Positions 8,586 through 18,060 of a DNA stretch of 40,800 bases are shown one piece after another (position 1 is the stretch's first letter; every line of letters begins with the position of its first letter). The notes beneath the pieces were generated by a model. It was not told the DNA's origin. It was given only the letters and a program-made list of their open reading frames with translations, and did not search any database. A program made the position numbers and the translations under genes. The stretch comes from Lysinibacillus telephonicus (GTDB taxonomy: Bacteria > Bacillota > Bacilli > Bacillales_A > Planococcaceae), in assembly GCF_003966145.1 (NCBI RefSeq), contig NZ_RXNR01000036.1, positions 1-40,800 of the forward strand, in the 5' to 3' direction.

Positions 8586-9989
8586 TTATTCAAATTGAAA
8601 GTATTCTTTTGCATTGTAGTATGAGATGCCTTGAACGATTTTCCCTAGGAATTCAGGATCATTTGGAACTTCTCCATTTTCTACCCATTCACCGATTAAA
8701 TTGCATATTAATCTTCTAAAATATTCATGTCTTGTATAGGATAAGAAACTTCTGGAGTCGGTCAACATGCCAATAAAACGGCTAAAGAGACCCATATTGG
8801 CTAAGGACTGCATTTGTTCAAGCATTCCTAACTTATTATCGTTAAACCACCAAGCGGTACCAAACTGAATTTTTCCTGGAATTCCTCCCCCTTGAAAGCT
8901 TCCAATTACAGCGGAAATTACGTTATTATCTTTCGGATTTAAAGAATAAATAATCGTTTTCGGCAGCGCATTTTCTTTGTCCATTGAATTTAATAGCTGC
9001 ACTAATGGTTTCGCGATTTCTTCATCATTGATTGAATCATAGCCTGTATCCGGACCTAAAATAGTAAACATTCTTTCATTATTATTTCGTAGGGCGTTAA
9101 TATGGAACTGCATTGCCCAGCCTAATTCGGCATATAGCTTTCCTAAAAATCTTAATGTAAAACTTTTATATTTCTTTTCAGCTTCTGTGGAAACTTTTTT
9201 ACCTTGTAAAGCTTCTGCAAAAATGCTTTTTACTTCATCTAACGTTGTGTCTGCATACATCATAGTATCAATTGCATGATCCGAAACTCTACCGCCTATT
9301 GAATGGAAAAATCGAACTCTTGACTCAAGTGCTTCAAGGAAATCCTCATAACCATTAATCTGGATTTCTGAAATTCCTTCGAGTGTTTTCACCCAATTTA
9401 GGTATCCTTCACGGTTAATTTCGAGACCTTTATCCGGGCGGAAGCTAGGTAAAACTTTTACATCAAAATCATTATCTTCTTTCAAACTCAGATGGTACTC
9501 AAGGCTGTCGACTGGATCATCTGTCGTACAAACAACCTGTACATTTGACTTTTTAATAAAATCCCTTGCACGGAAACCATCACTATTTAATAACGCATTT
9601 ACCTTTTCCCAAATGATAGGGGCGGTCTCTTCATTTAAAAGTTCATTTATCCCAAAAAATCTTTGAAGTTCTAAGTGAGTCCAGTTGAATACTGGGTTTC
9701 CAATTGTCATCGGAAGAGTTTTTGCCCATGCGAGGAACTTATCGTAATCACTAGCATTGCCTGTGATATACTCTTCGTCAATCCCATTTGCTCTCATTAA
9801 ACGCCATTTATAATGATCACCATATAACCAGATTTCCGTAATATTTTTGAATTTTTTATTGTCGTAAATTTCCTTAGGGCTTAAATGGCAATGGTAGTCA
9901 ATAATGGGCATATTCTTTGCATACTCGTTATATAACGTTATGGAGATATCGTTGTTTAGTAAAAAATTTTCATCCATGAAATTTCGCAT
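8586..9989 (-). CDS. uxaC: Uronate isomerase UxaC
   Basis: A 467-residue enzyme of the amidohydrolase superfamily that isomerises D-galacturonate to D-tagaturonate (and glucuronate to fructuronate). The metal-binding DYHCHL is at residues 31-36 after the family opening FLLNNDISITLYNEYAKNMP. Other family blocks are WLYGDHYKWRLMRANGI, MQFHINALRNNNERM and LTDSRSFLSYTRHEYFRR. The length equals that of other UxaC proteins. AGAAGG is 11 nt before the ATG, a somewhat long spacing. Gaps of 104 nt upstream and 132 nt downstream could hold a secondary promoter, but none is clear. Confidence 0.94.
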   Translation of the reverse strand: MRNFMDENFLLNNDISITLYNEYAKNMPIIDYHCHLSPKEIYDNKKFKNITEIWLYGDHYKWRLMRANGIDEEYITGNASDYDKFLAWAKTLPMTIGNPVFNWTHLELQRFFGINELLNEETAPIIWEKVNALLNSDGFRARDFIKKSNVQVVCTTDDPVDSLEYHLSLKEDNDFDVKVLPSFRPDKGLEINREGYLNWVKTLEGISEIQINGYEDFLEALESRVRFFHSIGGRVSDHAIDTMMYADTTLDEVKSIFAEALQGKKVSTEAEKKYKSFTLRFLGKLYAELGWAMQFHINALRNNNERMFTILGPDTGYDSINDEEIAKPLVQLLNSMDKENALPKTIIYSLNPKDNNVISAVIGSFQGGGIPGKIQFGTAWWFNDNKLGMLEQMQSLANMGLFSRFIGMLTDSRSFLSYTRHEYFRRLICNLIGEWVENGEVPNDPEFLGKIVQGISYYNAKEYFQFE

Positions 9990-10093
9990 ATGAACACCAG
10001 CCTTCTAATTTTTATAAAATTTATTTGTAAAAAACACCAATATAATATTCCCTTGTAACTATTTCATCTTCTTTATGGCGCATCAATTCATCA

Positions 10094-10936
10094 TTATGCG
10101 TTGTCATATTTCTCCTTTAAATATGTCATACTGCTAGTGATGTAAGGTTCACTTGTACCTTCCATAAGAACGTTCAAAAAAGGTTTTCTTTGCTTTATGC
10201 ATTTAAAAATAACATCATAATTTAACAAGCCTTGCCCTACAGGTACCATTTTGATCCAGTTATCCTCAATGATAAAATCTTTTGCATGAAGTGCTACAAT
10301 CTTGTCTCCAAACAGCTCTATTGCTTCTTGAATCACATCTTCTTGATGTTGGTAATTATCTATTGACATAAAATTAGCAGGATCATATATAACTTGAAGA
10401 TGATTAGAAGGAATTTCGTCAAGTAAACGTTTCATTCGTTGTGGTGTATGGATTGGATGATTAATTCCCCCTTCGATTCCAACAAGCACACCGAATTTCT
10501 CCGCCTCTTCCACAAGTTCTTTGACACTTTCCACTACTTCAAGGAAGGGCTGTTCCTCAAAATTATTCTCTGTATACACTATGTCCTTATTGACATTCCC
10601 CGTCTCTGTTCCCACAATGCTACAGCCAAAGTCTCTTGCAAATCGGATATGCTCCTTGAAACGATCGAGTTCCTTTCTTCTAACATGATGATCCGGATGA
10701 ATCATGTTAATATAACAGCCTAAAACCGCAATCTGAATTCCTTTTTGTTTAAAAGCGCTTCCAATGTGATGGGCAAATCCAGGACTTAAACTTCCTAATG
10801 AAGTATTCATCTCTTTAAATGATTTCCCTAACGCTAACTGAACAGAGGTTAATCCTTTACTAGATATCTCGCTTACTAATTCTTTTAATGGAAGATTGGC
10901 CACATCATGAGCTCTGATTCCAATGTTTAGGCTCAC
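10094..10936 (-). CDS. TIM-barrel sugar isomerase/epimerase-like protein, function open
   Basis: This 280-residue protein belongs to the xylose isomerase-like TIM-barrel superfamily (AP endonuclease 2 family). Expected metal-ligand regions are visible: a glutamate in GVLVGIEGGINHPIHTP, an aspartate in VIYDPANFM, a histidine in IVALHAKDF and a glutamate in VLMEGTSEP. It starts at GTG (10936) with TAGGAGGAG 5-7 nt upstream. Such proteins isomerise or epimerise sugars or keto acids, but the substrate cannot be read from sequence. Its place between kduI and uxaC points to a uronate or deoxy-keto-uronate. It is a candidate for an unusual step in the pathway, because kduD is missing here. Confidence 0.75.
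   Translation of the reverse strand: MSLNIGIRAHDVANLPLKELVSEISSKGLTSVQLALGKSFKEMNTSLGSLSPGFAHHIGSAFKQKGIQIAVLGCYINMIHPDHHVRRKELDRFKEHIRFARDFGCSIVGTETGNVNKDIVYTENNFEEQPFLEVVESVKELVEEAEKFGVLVGIEGGINHPIHTPQRMKRLLDEIPSNHLQVIYDPANFMSIDNYQHQEDVIQEAIELFGDKIVALHAKDFIIEDNWIKMVPVGQGLLNYDVIFKCIKQRKPFLNVLMEGTSEPYITSSMTYLKEKYDNA
10750..10763. promoter_or_regulatory. Possible intragenic cre site
   Basis: TAAAAGCGCTTCCA matches TGNAANCGNTNNCA except at position 2. It lies about 175 nt inside the TIM-barrel gene, where CcpA could act as a roadblock for genes transcribed from the kdgA promoter. One chance match in coding sequence is possible. Confidence 0.3.
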
Positions 10937-11081
10937 CTTTTCTCCTCCTATTCTAAAAAAGGATCTGGCCCTTAACCTGAACCAAACCCTTTTAAATTTG
11001 TTTATCTCCTAGTCCCCTCCACTTATTGCAAGAGGATTATTATATTAACGAACGCTAGACATTAGCAACATTAGGATTTAC

Positions 11082-11912
11082 TTAGCGTAAATCTTCCATT
11101 TTAACGTGGTCCATGTCTGTATACGTGATATTTTCTCCGCACATTCCCCATATAAAGGTATAGTTGCTTGTGGCTGTTCCTGTATGAATTGACCAGCTCG
11201 GTGAAATAACTGCCTGTTCATTTTTCATCACCAAATGTCTTGTTTCATTTGGTTGTCCCATAAAGTGGAATACACGAGTATCAGGTTTCATATCGAAGTA
11301 TAAGTACACTTCCATTCGACGTTCATGAGTATGACATGGCATTGTATTCCAAACGCTGCCTGGAGATAGCATCGTTAAGCCCATTTGAAGCTGACAGCTT
11401 TCACACACATTAGGATGAATATACTGATAGATTTTTCTTTCATTTAACGTTTCAGGTTCCCCAGCTTCTAGTGGTTTTATTTCATTAATATCAATTTTGA
11501 CGGTCGGATACGTATGATGTGCCGGAGTTGAGTTGATATAAAACTTAGCCGGATCCTGTGGATTACTAGAGCGGAACAATACTTCTTTTGTGCCTCTGCC
11601 TACATATAAGCCGTCGCGACGTTGCATATCATACTCAACACCATTCAAGATAACGCTTCCATCACCACCGATATTGATAATTCCTAACTCACGGCGCTCA
11701 AGAAAATAAGACACTCCCAATTCTTTATCGAGCTTTATTGTTAACTCTTCATCTGTTGGAGTAACCCCGCCAAAGATCATTCGGTCTGCATGTGTATAAG
11801 TTAAGTGAACCTTTCCTGGTTCAAAAATAGTTTCTACTAAAAAGTGATTTCTTAATTCATCTGTGTTGTACCTTTTGATTTCCTCTGGATGGTTTGCATA
11901 ACGAGTTTCCAT
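11082..11912 (-). CDS. kduI: 5-dehydro-4-deoxy-D-glucuronate isomerase KduI
   Basis: A 276-residue bicupin zinc enzyme that isomerises 5-keto-4-deoxyuronate (DKI, from KdgF) to 2,5-diketo-3-deoxygluconate (DKII). The opening METRYANHPEEIKRYNTDEL and the block MPCHTHERRMEVYLYFD (histidines 194 and 196 and glutamate 201 as zinc ligands, later FIWGMCGEN) are characteristic. The length matches the family. It begins 26 nt after kdgK and is the third gene of the kdgA-kdgK-kduI operon. The expected next enzyme, KduD, is not adjacent or elsewhere in the window. Confidence 0.95.
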   Translation of the reverse strand: METRYANHPEEIKRYNTDELRNHFLVETIFEPGKVHLTYTHADRMIFGGVTPTDEELTIKLDKELGVSYFLERRELGIINIGGDGSVILNGVEYDMQRRDGLYVGRGTKEVLFRSSNPQDPAKFYINSTPAHHTYPTVKIDINEIKPLEAGEPETLNERKIYQYIHPNVCESCQLQMGLTMLSPGSVWNTMPCHTHERRMEVYLYFDMKPDTRVFHFMGQPNETRHLVMKNEQAVISPSWSIHTGTATSNYTFIWGMCGENITYTDMDHVKMEDLR

Positions 11913-11938
11913 TTTAAATATTCCTCCATTCGAATTGC

Positions 11939-12955
11939 TTAGCGTACAATTTTACCTGGTGCCTGATTAGCAAAGATCTTAATCTCCTCTGGTGAAAAGG
12001 TGTTACAGTCACCAAGAATAGTGTGTTTCAAGACAGATGCAGCAGTTGCAAATGTAACCGCTTCCTTAAATGGTGTAGATTCAAGGATTCCATATAACAT
12101 CCCTGCCACGAAGGCATCTCCACCACCAACCCGATCGACAATATGATCAATTTGGTAAGTTTTCGACTGATATAAAACCCCCTCAGCAAAAAGATTTCCT
12201 CGCAATGTATTGGTTGATGCTGAAAGTACATCTCGGAATGTCGAACTTAAGTATTGAATATTCGGATAATTTTTTCGGATAGTTTCGTAATAATATGTAA
12301 GTCTATCCTTGTTTTCTAATGAGTTTGAAGCTTTATCAATGCCAAGCAAGTAAATAGCGTCTAATTCGCCACAAAAACAAATATCCACATATGGAAGAAA
12401 CAGTTTCATTGTTTCAGCTGCTTCCTGATGGCTCCACAATTTGGAACGATAGTTAAAGTCAAAGCTTGTGGTTACTCCATTTTCCTTTGCCTTTTGTAAA
12501 GCTATTAGAGTTAACTCTACTAAACTAGGTGAAAGTGCTGGTGTAATCCCGGTAATATGGAATAAATCAGCGTCTTTAAATATGTTATCAAACTCGATTT
12601 CCTCGCTCATTATTTGTGAAAAGCTGGAATTTTTTCGATCGTAGGTTACTTGTGAACTTCTAGCTCCTATACCTGACTCAACATAATACGTACCTAAACG
12701 CTCCCCGCCCTTTAATAAAAATTCCGTTCTGACACCGTTTGTTTTTAAGTGTCTTTCTGCAGCTAACCCAAGGGGATTATCAGGAACTTTACTAACAAAA
12801 TAAACGTCATACCCGAAATTTGACAAAGATACACTGACATTCGCTTCCGCACCGCCATAGTTCAGATCAAGTTGATCTGCTTGGGAAAGCCGTTTTCCAA
12901 CATCAGTTGACAATCGAAGTAAAATTTCTCCTAGAGTAATAATCTTTTTCATCAT
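11939..12955 (-). CDS. kdgK: 2-keto-3-deoxygluconate kinase KdgK
   Basis: A 338-residue PfkB-family kinase that phosphorylates KDG to KDPG with ATP. The N-terminal signature is LNYGGAEANVSVSLSNFGYD (residues 31-50). The C-terminal ATP and anion-hole motif is DRVGGGDAFVAGML, with the catalytic aspartate at 280. Two ATG codons begin the gene (12955 and 12952). The first overlaps the kdgA stop codon by one base (TAATG). The second has the better spacing from GAGAGG, so the true start may be 3 nt later. The overlap implies translational coupling with kdgA. Confidence 0.94.
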   Translation of the reverse strand: MMKKIITLGEILLRLSTDVGKRLSQADQLDLNYGGAEANVSVSLSNFGYDVYFVSKVPDNPLGLAAERHLKTNGVRTEFLLKGGERLGTYYVESGIGARSSQVTYDRKNSSFSQIMSEEIEFDNIFKDADLFHITGITPALSPSLVELTLIALQKAKENGVTTSFDFNYRSKLWSHQEAAETMKLFLPYVDICFCGELDAIYLLGIDKASNSLENKDRLTYYYETIRKNYPNIQYLSSTFRDVLSASTNTLRGNLFAEGVLYQSKTYQIDHIVDRVGGGDAFVAGMLYGILESTPFKEAVTFATAASVLKHTILGDCNTFSPEEIKIFANQAPGKIVR

Positions 12956-13602
12956 TAAACCTCTCGAGCAGTTTTGACTTTGTTCATATATTCTCTTGCG
13001 TATTCTGTAATCCTAGCAAAATCACCTGTTTTTGCCGGTGCTACTAAACTTCCTCCGACTCCAACAGCAACACAACCATTTTTAATCCATTCATCGACGT
13101 TTTCTAAGTCGACTCCACCTGTAGGCATAAGATTAATTTGTGGAAGAGGTCCTTTTACTGCCTTCACGAAATCAGGTCCAAATCCACTTCCTGGGAAGAA
13201 CTTTACAATATCTGAACCATATTCTAGTGCACGTTTCATTTCTGTTATCGTCATACAGCCAGGCATATAAGGGATTTGATAAAGATTACATAATTTTGCT
13301 GTTTCTTCATCAAAACTTGGACTGACAACAAACTGAGCTCCAGCCAAAATAGCGATTCTTGCCGTAGTCACATCCAAAACAGTCCCAGCACCAATAACCA
13401 CATTGCTATTATTCTCATAATGAGCCAATAAAGTTTTTATTACCTCATCGGCTCCATTGACCGTAAAAGTAACTTCAATCCCTATAATCCCACCTTCAAT
13501 GCAAGCATGTGAGATCTTTATAGCCTCTTCTTGGGAGTCTGCCCGAACAACTGCAACAACTCCACAATCTAAGAGCTTTGATAATATATTAAATTTTTTC
13601 AT
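12955..13602 (-). CDS. kdgA: KDPG aldolase KdgA (also KHG aldolase type)
   Basis: A class I aldolase of 215 residues that splits 2-keto-3-deoxy-6-phosphogluconate into pyruvate and glyceraldehyde 3-phosphate, ending the pathway. The catalytic glutamate is E43 in GIEVTF and the Schiff-base lysine is K134 in IVKFFPGS. The phosphate-binding LMPTGGVDLENVDEW follows. GGGGTGA precedes the ATG. It is the first gene of the operon kdgA-kdgK-kduI, with a good sigma-A promoter 55-90 nt upstream and a shared direct-repeat operator before it. Confidence 0.95.
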   Translation of the reverse strand: MKKFNILSKLLDCGVVAVVRADSQEEAIKISHACIEGGIIGIEVTFTVNGADEVIKTLLAHYENNSNVVIGAGTVLDVTTARIAILAGAQFVVSPSFDEETAKLCNLYQIPYMPGCMTITEMKRALEYGSDIVKFFPGSGFGPDFVKAVKGPLPQINLMPTGGVDLENVDEWIKNGCVAVGVGGSLVAPAKTGDFARITEYAREYMNKVKTAREV

Positions 13603-13663
13603 AGCGTCACCCCAAACGTGGTTATCAATTAGAAATTTTTAGGATATAAGAACTTATACGTTG

Positions 13664-13692
13664 AGTATATAAATCCATGAAAGGGATTACAA
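13664..13692 (-). promoter_or_regulatory. Sigma-A promoter of the kdgA operon
   Basis: On the minus strand TTGTAA (13692-13687) is separated by exactly 17 nt from TATACT (13669-13664). It gives a leader of about 55 nt before the kdgA ATG. The direct-repeat operator begins 15 nt upstream of the -35 box. Confidence 0.75.
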
Positions 13693-13707
13693 TTTGATTT
13701 GGCAAAC

Positions 13708-13738
13708 ATCTTAAAATCTTAAACCATTATCTTAAGAT
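13708..13738. promoter_or_regulatory. Direct-repeat operator A (kdgA promoter)
   Basis: ATCTTAAAAT at 13708-13717 and ATCTTAAGAT at 13729-13738 are exactly 21 bp apart, two helical turns. The same repeat pair with the same period occurs at 22612-22642 and 24338-24368. Here the units are inverted relative to the gene compared with the other two sites. A YesN-type AraC-family activator is the likely binder. Confidence 0.55.
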
Positions 13739-13948
13739 TTTGTACATGTATGAAAATACTAGCTATGGAAAATGGGGAAAGATTTTTTAAATCTTTGGAA
13801 AAATAATTGTAGAAATGCTTCTAAAATGGGGCGAAAATTCCTTTCTTCGTGAAATGTGCTCTTAATAGCTCATAGGGTGCGTTATTTTTTGTATTACTTA
13901 CTAATTTATCCGCAGATATCACCACTCCTTTTAACAAAGCCAAAAAAA

Positions 13949-14002
13949 ATAAAGGTCAGACCCCCTCTAACTCAACATTAGTTTCGTTGGGGGCTTATAC
14001 CC
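13949..14002. repeat. REP-like imperfect hairpin
   Basis: AAAGGTCAGACCCCC and GGGGGCTTATACCC can pair through five G-C pairs, with an inner CAAC/GTTG stem. The string AAAGGTCAGACCCC resembles half of the palindromes I associate with IS200-like (REP-associated) transposases. Low-confidence family link; the hairpin itself is visible. Confidence 0.35.
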
Positions 14003-14026
14003 TTTAATATATTTTATCTGTTGAAT

Positions 14027-15574
14027 TTATTTAAACTGCTTTTTATACTCAGCAGGAGTATAGCCAGTAAATTTTTTAAAACAAATACTAAAATATTGAG
14101 GATTATTATAGCCTACTTTTTCACAAACTTCATATGTTTTCTTATCACCTTTACGCAATTCTTCCATGGCTTTCTTCATCCTTAACTCCAATAAGAAATC
14201 TCCAAAATTAATTCCTTTTTCGAGTTTAAATAAATTACTTAAATACGGAGCACTAACATGGATAAATTCAGCCACTTTTTTGAGTGTCAAGGTGCTGTCA
14301 TGAAAGTGATCTTTGATGTACATAATTGCTTGATCAACATGGCTGAAATGATTCTTGTCCTCTTTTTTATACATTTCATCAGACCATTGTTGTATTAATC
14401 GATTTAAAATCTCCATCATTTCTGAAAGGGTTTCCATTTTTATGATATCTTGATAAACATCCGATGAATTAAAACTCTTAATCTCCTCTTTTTTCCACTT
14501 TTCAACTTCGAAAAAGAGCATCGTACTAAACTTTAATGCGATAATTTTTAGTTCAGTCAACGGCACGGATTTTTTTTCAATAATCGCTTTATTTAATTGA
14601 TTAAGCGTTTCACTCACCTTTTCAGGTATTCCTAACTTAATTTGATTTTCTAATTCAAATTCCAATTCTTTCAAACGACTTTCAGTTTCTTCCTTGCTTG
14701 AAACGGTATCTTCAAATGAAAATACCTTGCCTATCCCCATAATATGTCTCAAATCCATAGCTAAACGTGATTCAAGCAATGATTTGCCTAGCTCGAATAA
14801 ATTTGAGTAAGTTCTACCAAGCGTTATTGTTATAGAATGTTTGACGGAATTACAACAATCAAACAATTGTTGTACAAGCTGTCCCTTCCTTACATCATTT
14901 TCTCCTTCCAGAGATAAAAGAATTGCGAATTCATTAGCATCGATATTTATGACAATAAAATTATTCTGTGAAAAAAAGGAAGAGGTAATCTCTGATATCT
15001 TTTGTTTACATTCATCATGAAAACCGGTAGAAGAATGAACAAGTACCGCGCCATAGTTAGGGCCTTCTAACTCAACCCCAAGCTCGGCTAATTCCTTTTC
15101 TATATCCATCCACTCCTCCCCTCCCTTCATCAACTCTTGAAAGAATTTTTGCTGAAGATAAGGCAAGGATTCTGTGATTCTTTTTTCTTTTTTTGTTTGC
15201 TGTTCCCAATCTGCTGCTGCTTCTTTTGCTTTATGTAACAATTGCTCGGAGTCCACTGGCTTTAGTAAATAATCATATGCTTTAAGTTTCACCGCTTGTT
15301 GAGCATACTTGAAATCTTCGAAGCCTGTTAGAAAAATAATTCTCGTTTCCGGGCTAATTTCTCTTATTTTTTTCGCCATTTCTAACCCATCCATAAATGG
15401 CATATTAATATCTGAGATGACGACTTGGGGTTGTTCTTTTTCAATTAACCCAAGTGCCACCTCACCATCTCCTGCTTCCCCTGCAACGATAAATCCATGC
15501 TCATCCCACTTGATTGACTGACAAATCCCACGACGAATAATACGATCATCTTCAACAACAATCACTTTATACAT
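14027..15574 (-). CDS. yesN: YesN-type response regulator with AraC DNA-binding domain
   Basis: A 515-residue cytoplasmic regulator. The N-terminal receiver domain (1-120) has acidic residues in VVEDD, the phospho-acceptor D55 in ISDINMPFMDG, and lysine in YLLKPVD. A long middle part of about 280 residues is typical of the Paenibacillus/Bacillus YesN group. The C-terminal 410-515 carries two AraC-type helix-turn-helix motifs (LKKVAEFIHVSAPYLSNLF and YEVCEKVGYNNPQYFSICF, then GYTPAEYKKQ). It overlaps the sensor kinase gene by 8 nt, so they are translationally coupled. It is the only transcription regulator in the island and therefore the prime candidate to activate the pectin genes. Confidence 0.9.
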   Translation of the reverse strand: MYKVIVVEDDRIIRRGICQSIKWDEHGFIVAGEAGDGEVALGLIEKEQPQVVISDINMPFMDGLEMAKKIREISPETRIIFLTGFEDFKYAQQAVKLKAYDYLLKPVDSEQLLHKAKEAAADWEQQTKKEKRITESLPYLQQKFFQELMKGGEEWMDIEKELAELGVELEGPNYGAVLVHSSTGFHDECKQKISEITSSFFSQNNFIVINIDANEFAILLSLEGENDVRKGQLVQQLFDCCNSVKHSITITLGRTYSNLFELGKSLLESRLAMDLRHIMGIGKVFSFEDTVSSKEETESRLKELEFELENQIKLGIPEKVSETLNQLNKAIIEKKSVPLTELKIIALKFSTMLFFEVEKWKKEEIKSFNSSDVYQDIIKMETLSEMMEILNRLIQQWSDEMYKKEDKNHFSHVDQAIMYIKDHFHDSTLTLKKVAEFIHVSAPYLSNLFKLEKGINFGDFLLELRMKKAMEELRKGDKKTYEVCEKVGYNNPQYFSICFKKFTGYTPAEYKKQFK

Positions 15575-17372
15575 TTTCGCTGATCTCCCCCTTTGTTTTG
15601 GGAATAAGAATGCTCACCACTGTGCCTTGACCAGATTCACTTGATATATGCAAACCATACTCTTTTCCAAAGTGAATTTTAATTCGTTCATTTACACTTT
15701 TTAGCCCAATCCCAATAAAACTCTTTTTCTCTTGAAAGGAAGCTTCCATTTCTCTTAAAATCTCTACTAATTTCTCTTTTTCAATGCCATTCCCATTATC
15801 AGCCACCTCTAGGTGAATCGCATCTCCTGTCTGATAGCCTTTTATTGTAATCTTCCCTTGTCCTCTCCTCTGCTTTACACCATGGTAAATGGCATTTTCA
15901 ATCAAAGGCTGCAATGAAAGTTTAATAATGTTATAGGATAAAATGTCATCTTCAACATCAATTACGTAGGAAAAGTCATCCCCATATCGCATTTCCTGGA
16001 TGAATAAATAGTGCTCAATATGTTCAATCTCATCCTTAATTGAAATAATTTCTTTCCCTTTACTAATTCCTATACGGAAAAAGCTTGAGAGAGCACTTAT
16101 CATTTGGCTTGCATCCTTATTTAATCCCATATCACATAATCCTTTAATCGAATAAAGTGTATTATAAAGAAAATGAGGATTAATTTGCGCATGCATAATC
16201 GCAAATTCTAATTGCCTTTTCTCCTCCTGTTCTAACTGAATCTGTTCCATCAATGATTGAGTTCGTAAAAGTAACTCTTTAAACCCATTATGAAGTATTT
16301 TCATCTCCTCTGGACCAGACGATTCATCATAAAAAGCAAGACTCTCCCTGTTAATAGTACGCATTTGCTTAGCCATTTTTTCAAATGGTTTTGAGATATA
16401 CTTTCCAACTAAGGAGGTTAAAAAGATAGCACTAACAATCATTATTAATATGAAAAAAACAGTAGAGTGTTTTATGTAATTTACTTTATTTAATATTTCA
16501 CTTTCAGGAACAACAGCCGCCAGTTTCCATTTATTAGCCTCAATCGTGTCATAAATCACGATCATATCTTCACCGGCAACGCTTTCATAAGAGAATTGCC
16601 CACTCTCATCTTCTGTATTTTGAAGTGAATAGAGTGTTTTATTATCTAGCTTATATTCTGTTTTAACGTCTTTCGATTCATATTTGCCATTTGGGCTAAT
16701 TAGTGTTAAATAGCCATTTTCCCCGATTAACGATTTGTTTAATACTTGTTCAAAATAATCATCTCGAAGATTAAATAGGATAATCCCTCTATCAGACGAG
16801 GATTTTCTCTCAATTAATCTAAATACTGAGATCACTTGATCATTCGTATTAAAAATTTCATCTTCATGCATATTTCTCCAATAAAAACCTTCTTTGCTTC
16901 CATTATATTGATTAAAATAATCCTCATATAAAACTGATGGATTCGAATTATAATCACTATGATAAAGGAAAAACTCTCCTTGATTGAGATCAATGAGAAC
17001 GGATTCAATTATGACGTTATATCGGGAATATACATGCTGCAAACTCTTATCAATTTCCACATAATATTCTGGTTTAATTTCTGATTCCTCAGTTCCAACC
17101 AAGTTTAAAATCCTTGGGTTACTCGATACAGTAACTAGTTGCTGGAAAACATCTGAAAGCATATAGTCTAAATAATTCTTTGTTTGGAAAATCGTATCAT
17201 TGACATTTTTATATGCATTTTCTTCAATTTGTGCGGTTGCAAGCATAGAAGAAACCCATCCAGAAATGGATATAAAAATAATAATGATAGGTAAATAGAG
17301 AGTGTTAATCGTCGATTTAATAGAGTACAGAAAATATTTCTGAATTAAGTTCTTTATTTTCTTAACCATCAT
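15567..17372 (-). CDS. yesM: YesM-type membrane sensor histidine kinase
   Basis: A 601-residue kinase of the LytS/YesM class. Transmembrane helix 1 is about residues 24-46, followed by an extracellular Cache-type sensor domain up to about 300 and helix 2 about 304-324. A HAMP-like linker and coiled coil (365-390) lead to the His_kinase block with H400 in INPHFLYNTLY. The ATPase has LQPLIENAIYHGVKQ and DNGNGI. It probably senses extracellular or binding-protein-presented pectin fragments and phosphorylates the partner regulator. AAGGAG precedes the double ATG. The 688-nt gap upstream suggests its own promoter. Confidence 0.9.
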   Translation of the reverse strand: MMVKKIKNLIQKYFLYSIKSTINTLYLPIIIIFISISGWVSSMLATAQIEENAYKNVNDTIFQTKNYLDYMLSDVFQQLVTVSSNPRILNLVGTEESEIKPEYYVEIDKSLQHVYSRYNVIIESVLIDLNQGEFFLYHSDYNSNPSVLYEDYFNQYNGSKEGFYWRNMHEDEIFNTNDQVISVFRLIERKSSSDRGIILFNLRDDYFEQVLNKSLIGENGYLTLISPNGKYESKDVKTEYKLDNKTLYSLQNTEDESGQFSYESVAGEDMIVIYDTIEANKWKLAAVVPESEILNKVNYIKHSTVFFILIMIVSAIFLTSLVGKYISKPFEKMAKQMRTINRESLAFYDESSGPEEMKILHNGFKELLLRTQSLMEQIQLEQEEKRQLEFAIMHAQINPHFLYNTLYSIKGLCDMGLNKDASQMISALSSFFRIGISKGKEIISIKDEIEHIEHYLFIQEMRYGDDFSYVIDVEDDILSYNIIKLSLQPLIENAIYHGVKQRRGQGKITIKGYQTGDAIHLEVADNGNGIEKEKLVEILREMEASFQEKKSFIGIGLKSVNERIKIHFGKEYGLHISSESGQGTVVSILIPKTKGEISENV

Positions 17373-18060
17373 TTATACTCTCCTTCTCTCCTATCTAAAC
17401 AATAACTGATATTATGTAAGCGGTAAACAAAATTCGCCTCTTTATTCTAAATATACTAAATTTTCACTATACTCCACAACCATATATAGATTGATTTAGG
17501 AATTTAACTGACCTATTAAAATGGTTATAAATTTCCTTAGTCGAGCGAAAGCTTTGTAGAGTTATAAATTGAAAAGTATATTAAATAGGAGCTTCCATTT
17601 CGTTAACTTTACTAATAAAACTTTCATAAGCTTTCAAACCCATGTACCTAGACAAAAGGGCTTAAATCTTGAGAGATGGCTTGCAGTCTCTAAGAGTCAT
17701 AATCATTATTTACCCAATATTTATTGATCAATAGCTGTACAAATAGGAAAGAAAAAAGCACTCGTTGCGATTTCACATCGAATGCTTCAGGCTAAACTCC
17801 ATGTTATTGTACAAGGAGCCTTGTATGTGCCCCAAATAAATACAAAATATTTTATACAAGCGACCCCTCAAGAGGCAGCTCTCATTACTTATTGACAATC
17901 CATCATGATTACTCAATGACTCTATGGATTATATATTTTCACAGAAAAAATTTTAACGACTTATAAATTCAGTTTTTTGACGAAAGCTTTTCCTCAAATA
18001 AAATCAACGGTTTCGCTTGGATCCAAAATTACCTCATCACATACTACAAATCCAACTATA
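17373..18060. other. Long non-coding gap with IS remnant
   Basis: A stretch of 688 nt between the GH105 gene and the sensor kinase gene. It contains an IS110-like transposase remnant at 17728-17895. The rest is AT-rich and shows no open gene, no clear terminator and no convincing promoter. It looks like decayed mobile DNA. Confidence 0.5.
17728..17895 (+). pseudogene. Remnant of an IS110-family transposase C-terminus
   Basis: The plus strand reads SIAVQIGKKKALVAISHRML then QAKLHVIVQGALYVPQ before a TGA. This resembles the end of the Transposase_20 domain of IS110-family enzymes (GKxKALxAVAxKxL...H-VL-G--Y). The frame is closed by stops on both sides and has no start or ribosome binding site, and the catalytic serine region is not present. 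The IS110 assignment is from motif memory only. Confidence 0.4.

Larger units (their letters stand above)
13603..14026. other. Intergenic region between yesN-like gene and kdgA operon
   Basis: This stretch of 424 nt holds the kdgA promoter (13664-13692), the 21-bp direct repeat (13708-13738) and a REP-like hairpin region (13949-14002). A minus-strand 33-codon frame (13821-13922) reads like coding sequence near its end (ELLRAHFTKKGIFAPF) but has poor start spacing, so it may be a gene remnant. Confidence 0.5.
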
